A DNA stretch of 7,763 bases from Methanomassiliicoccaceae archaeon (GTDB lineage Archaea > Thermoplasmatota > Thermoplasmata > Methanomassiliicoccales > Methanomethylophilaceae). The stretch is taken from the NCBI GenBank assembly GCA_009778265.1, contig WRKA01000145.1, positions 1-7,763 on the forward strand, given 5' to 3'. Each line of letters starts with the position of its first letter. The stretch's first letter is position 1. Of this stretch, positions 6,624 through 7,763 are shown piece after piece. The notes beneath the pieces were generated by a model. The model did not search any database. It was not told where the DNA came from and saw only the letters and a list, made by a program, of their open reading frames with translations. The position numbers and the translations under genes were made by a program.

Positions 6624-7463
6624 TCAGTACCTGCATAACGTCGAGATGACATCGACGTCGTATATCATTCCGACAAGGTAGTCCTTGGAATCCCTTACCG
6701 GGATCTGACCGAAATCCTTCGTCTTCATCTGTTTCGCCACCTCGGAGACGCTGGTCTTCTTGAACACCGTCGTCGGATTCCTTACCATGTAATCCCTGAC
6801 CACAAAATCCTCGGGTATCGAACGCTCCGTGACCGTATAGAAAAGAGGGAGGACGTTACGGTATCCCGCAAGCGATTCGAACGCGTCTGTTATCCCCAGT
6901 TCGTTCAGTGTCTTGGGGTCCTTCACCTGATCGACGAACAGGTCGCGGTCGGTTATTATCCCGGTCAGATCGCCGGATGCGTTCAGCACAGGCATGGCGG
7001 GAACGTCGCTTATGCGCATCGCATGCACCACGTATGACAACGGCGATTCTTCGTACGTGGTGACGCAGGTCGTATTTATCACTCTTTCCGCCGTTACGTT
7101 AAGTTTCTTCTTCGCGACGACGTCCAGCATGTCCGTCGGCGTTATTATTCCCACAAGCCTTCCCTCGTCGACCACCGGGAGCCTGTGTATACGGTACTTG
7201 GCGAACACCTCCGCCGCTTCCTCTATCGTAGCGGCGGACGAGATGGTCCGTATATCCTTTTTCATGATGAGCGAAAGCTGATCCTCGTCGAATTTTCTGA
7301 ATACGTCCCTCCGCGAGACTATTCCCACCAGCGCTCCGTCCGTCGATCTGACGACGGGCAGACCGGTCAGTTTGTTCTTCACCATCATGTTTATCGCATC
7401 GTTACGGCTTCCCGGAACTTCCACCACGATCGGCATGTTCATTATATCCGACACATACTTCAT
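6624..7463 (-). CDS. Four-CBS-domain protein (two Bateman modules)
   Basis: This 279-aa soluble protein is made almost wholly of CBS repeats, at about 1-56, 66-117, 125-178 and 222-279. Between the third and fourth lies a linker of about 40 residues (ITDAFESLAGYRNVLPLFYT, 191-210) that is not CBS-like. The first three repeats keep the S/T-x-x-D pattern that holds adenosyl ribose or phosphate: GIVSRRD, GIITPTD and GIITDRD. The fourth has MIYDVD. Nucleotide binding is therefore likely, but the ligand and partner cannot be read from sequence, and no enzyme, transporter or DNA-binding domain is attached. The start at 7463 is preferred because AGGAG lies 7 nt upstream; an in-frame ATG at 7502 would add a basic 13-residue extension inside usp. 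Its ATG overlaps the usp stop as ATGA, and glyS begins 4 bp after its own stop. Confidence 0.9.
   Translation of the reverse strand: MKYVSDIMNMPIVVEVPGSRNDAINMMVKNKLTGLPVVRSTDGALVGIVSRRDVFRKFDEDQLSLIMKKDIRTISSAATIEEAAEVFAKYRIHRLPVVDEGRLVGIITPTDMLDVVAKKKLNVTAERVINTTCVTTYEESPLSYVVHAMRISDVPAMPVLNASGDLTGIITDRDLFVDQVKDPKTLNELGITDAFESLAGYRNVLPLFYTVTERSIPEDFVVRDYMVRNPTTVFKKTSVSEVAKQMKTKDFGQIPVRDSKDYLVGMIYDVDVISTLCRY
6629..6632 (-). promoter_or_regulatory. Weak ribosome binding site of glyS
   Basis: AGGT on the minus strand lies 9 nt before ATG 6619, within the last codons of the upstream CBS gene. It is a short match but supports 6619 over 6652. Confidence 0.35.
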
Positions 7464-7763
7464 TGTCCATCTCCTTTGCTTCTTACGACCATGACCGGAC
7501 ATTTTGCCAGTTTTATCACCTTTTCGGCAACGCTTCCGATCAGTATCTTCGCCATTCTCGTCCTTCCGAGCGTACCCATCACGATGAGGTCGTGATCGGC
7601 CGATTCGTCGGTTATCACTTTCACCGGATTACCGGGGACCACCTTCGGCTCCACGGATACGTTCATCGGCGCGGCGAGTTCGGCCACGCGCTCGACGGCG
7701 GACCTCCCCTCTCTTTCCAGGATCCCGTACAGATTGGCCATCTCCAGATCGACCGGGGTGCCC
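7460..7763 (-). CDS. Universal stress protein UspA family, C-terminal part (5' partial)
   Basis: About 101 codons are visible; the frame stays open to the window edge (GTPVDLEMANLYG...), so the methionine at 7741 is probably internal and the N-terminal strand and helix lie beyond. Visible are a helix and strand pair (EREGRSAVERVAELAA, then VSVEPKVVPGNP), the strand HDLIVMGTLG, and the nucleotide-binding signature G-x2-G-x9-G-S (GTLGRTRMAKILIGS), followed by VAEKVIKLAKCPVMVVR. The signature places it with ATP-binding Usp proteins such as MJ0577 rather than the non-binding UspA type. These are small cytoplasmic dimers linked to stress and energy status. The stop overlaps the CBS start (ATGA), and the CBS gene's Shine-Dalgarno lies inside the usp 3' end, which suggests translational coupling. 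Confidence 0.9.
   Translation of the reverse strand, partial: GTPVDLEMANLYGILEREGRSAVERVAELAAPMNVSVEPKVVPGNPVKVITDESADHDLIVMGTLGRTRMAKILIGSVAEKVIKLAKCPVMVVRSKGDGQ
7471..7475 (-). promoter_or_regulatory. Ribosome binding site of the CBS gene inside usp
   Basis: AGGAG on the minus strand, within AAAGGAGATGG, lies 7 nt before ATG 7463 and decides that start over ATG 7502. It is embedded in the last codons of usp. Confidence 0.7.

Overview
The window looks like a chromosomal segment of a mid-GC archaeon. The synthetases are of archaeal type (a compact ValRS of about 867 aa and an alpha2-type GlyRS), AT-rich TATA-like boxes precede several genes, and Shine-Dalgarno sites (GGTGAT, AGGAG) match an archaeal 16S 3' end. 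Four-CBS proteins and a Usp protein also fit. The Thermoplasmatota, perhaps the Methanomassiliicoccales, are my best guess. That is an inference from gene style; there is no marker gene here.

Layout. On the + strand are the C-terminal part of a DEAD-box RNA helicase with a DbpA-like RNA-binding domain (1-509), an intergenic region with a stem-loop and a TATA-like box (510-673), and a small Phd/YefM-family antitoxin with no recognisable toxin partner (674-928). All remaining genes are on the - strand and run right to left: usp (cut by the right edge), a four-CBS-domain protein, glyS, a 122-bp intergenic region, a second four-CBS protein carrying a C-terminal HPF/S30EA-like domain, a 49-bp gap, and valS, which converges on the antitoxin gene.

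How the genes fit together. usp and the first CBS gene overlap by ATGA, and glyS follows 4 bp later, so these three look like one translationally coupled unit. The CBS-HPF gene has its own TATA-like boxes, and an inverted repeat in its leader could hide its Shine-Dalgarno site. valS has its own near-leaderless promoter inside the T-tracts that follow the CBS-HPF gene. The common theme is translation (helicase, two synthetases, a probable ribosome-hibernation domain) next to probable adenosine-nucleotide sensors (Usp, CBS). The most interesting idea is that the CBS-HPF protein is a nucleotide-gated ribosome-silencing factor. The ValRS also has an unusual KMSKS-loop sequence without lysine. The ValRS C-terminus and a GlyRS insertion appear to carry the same small module.
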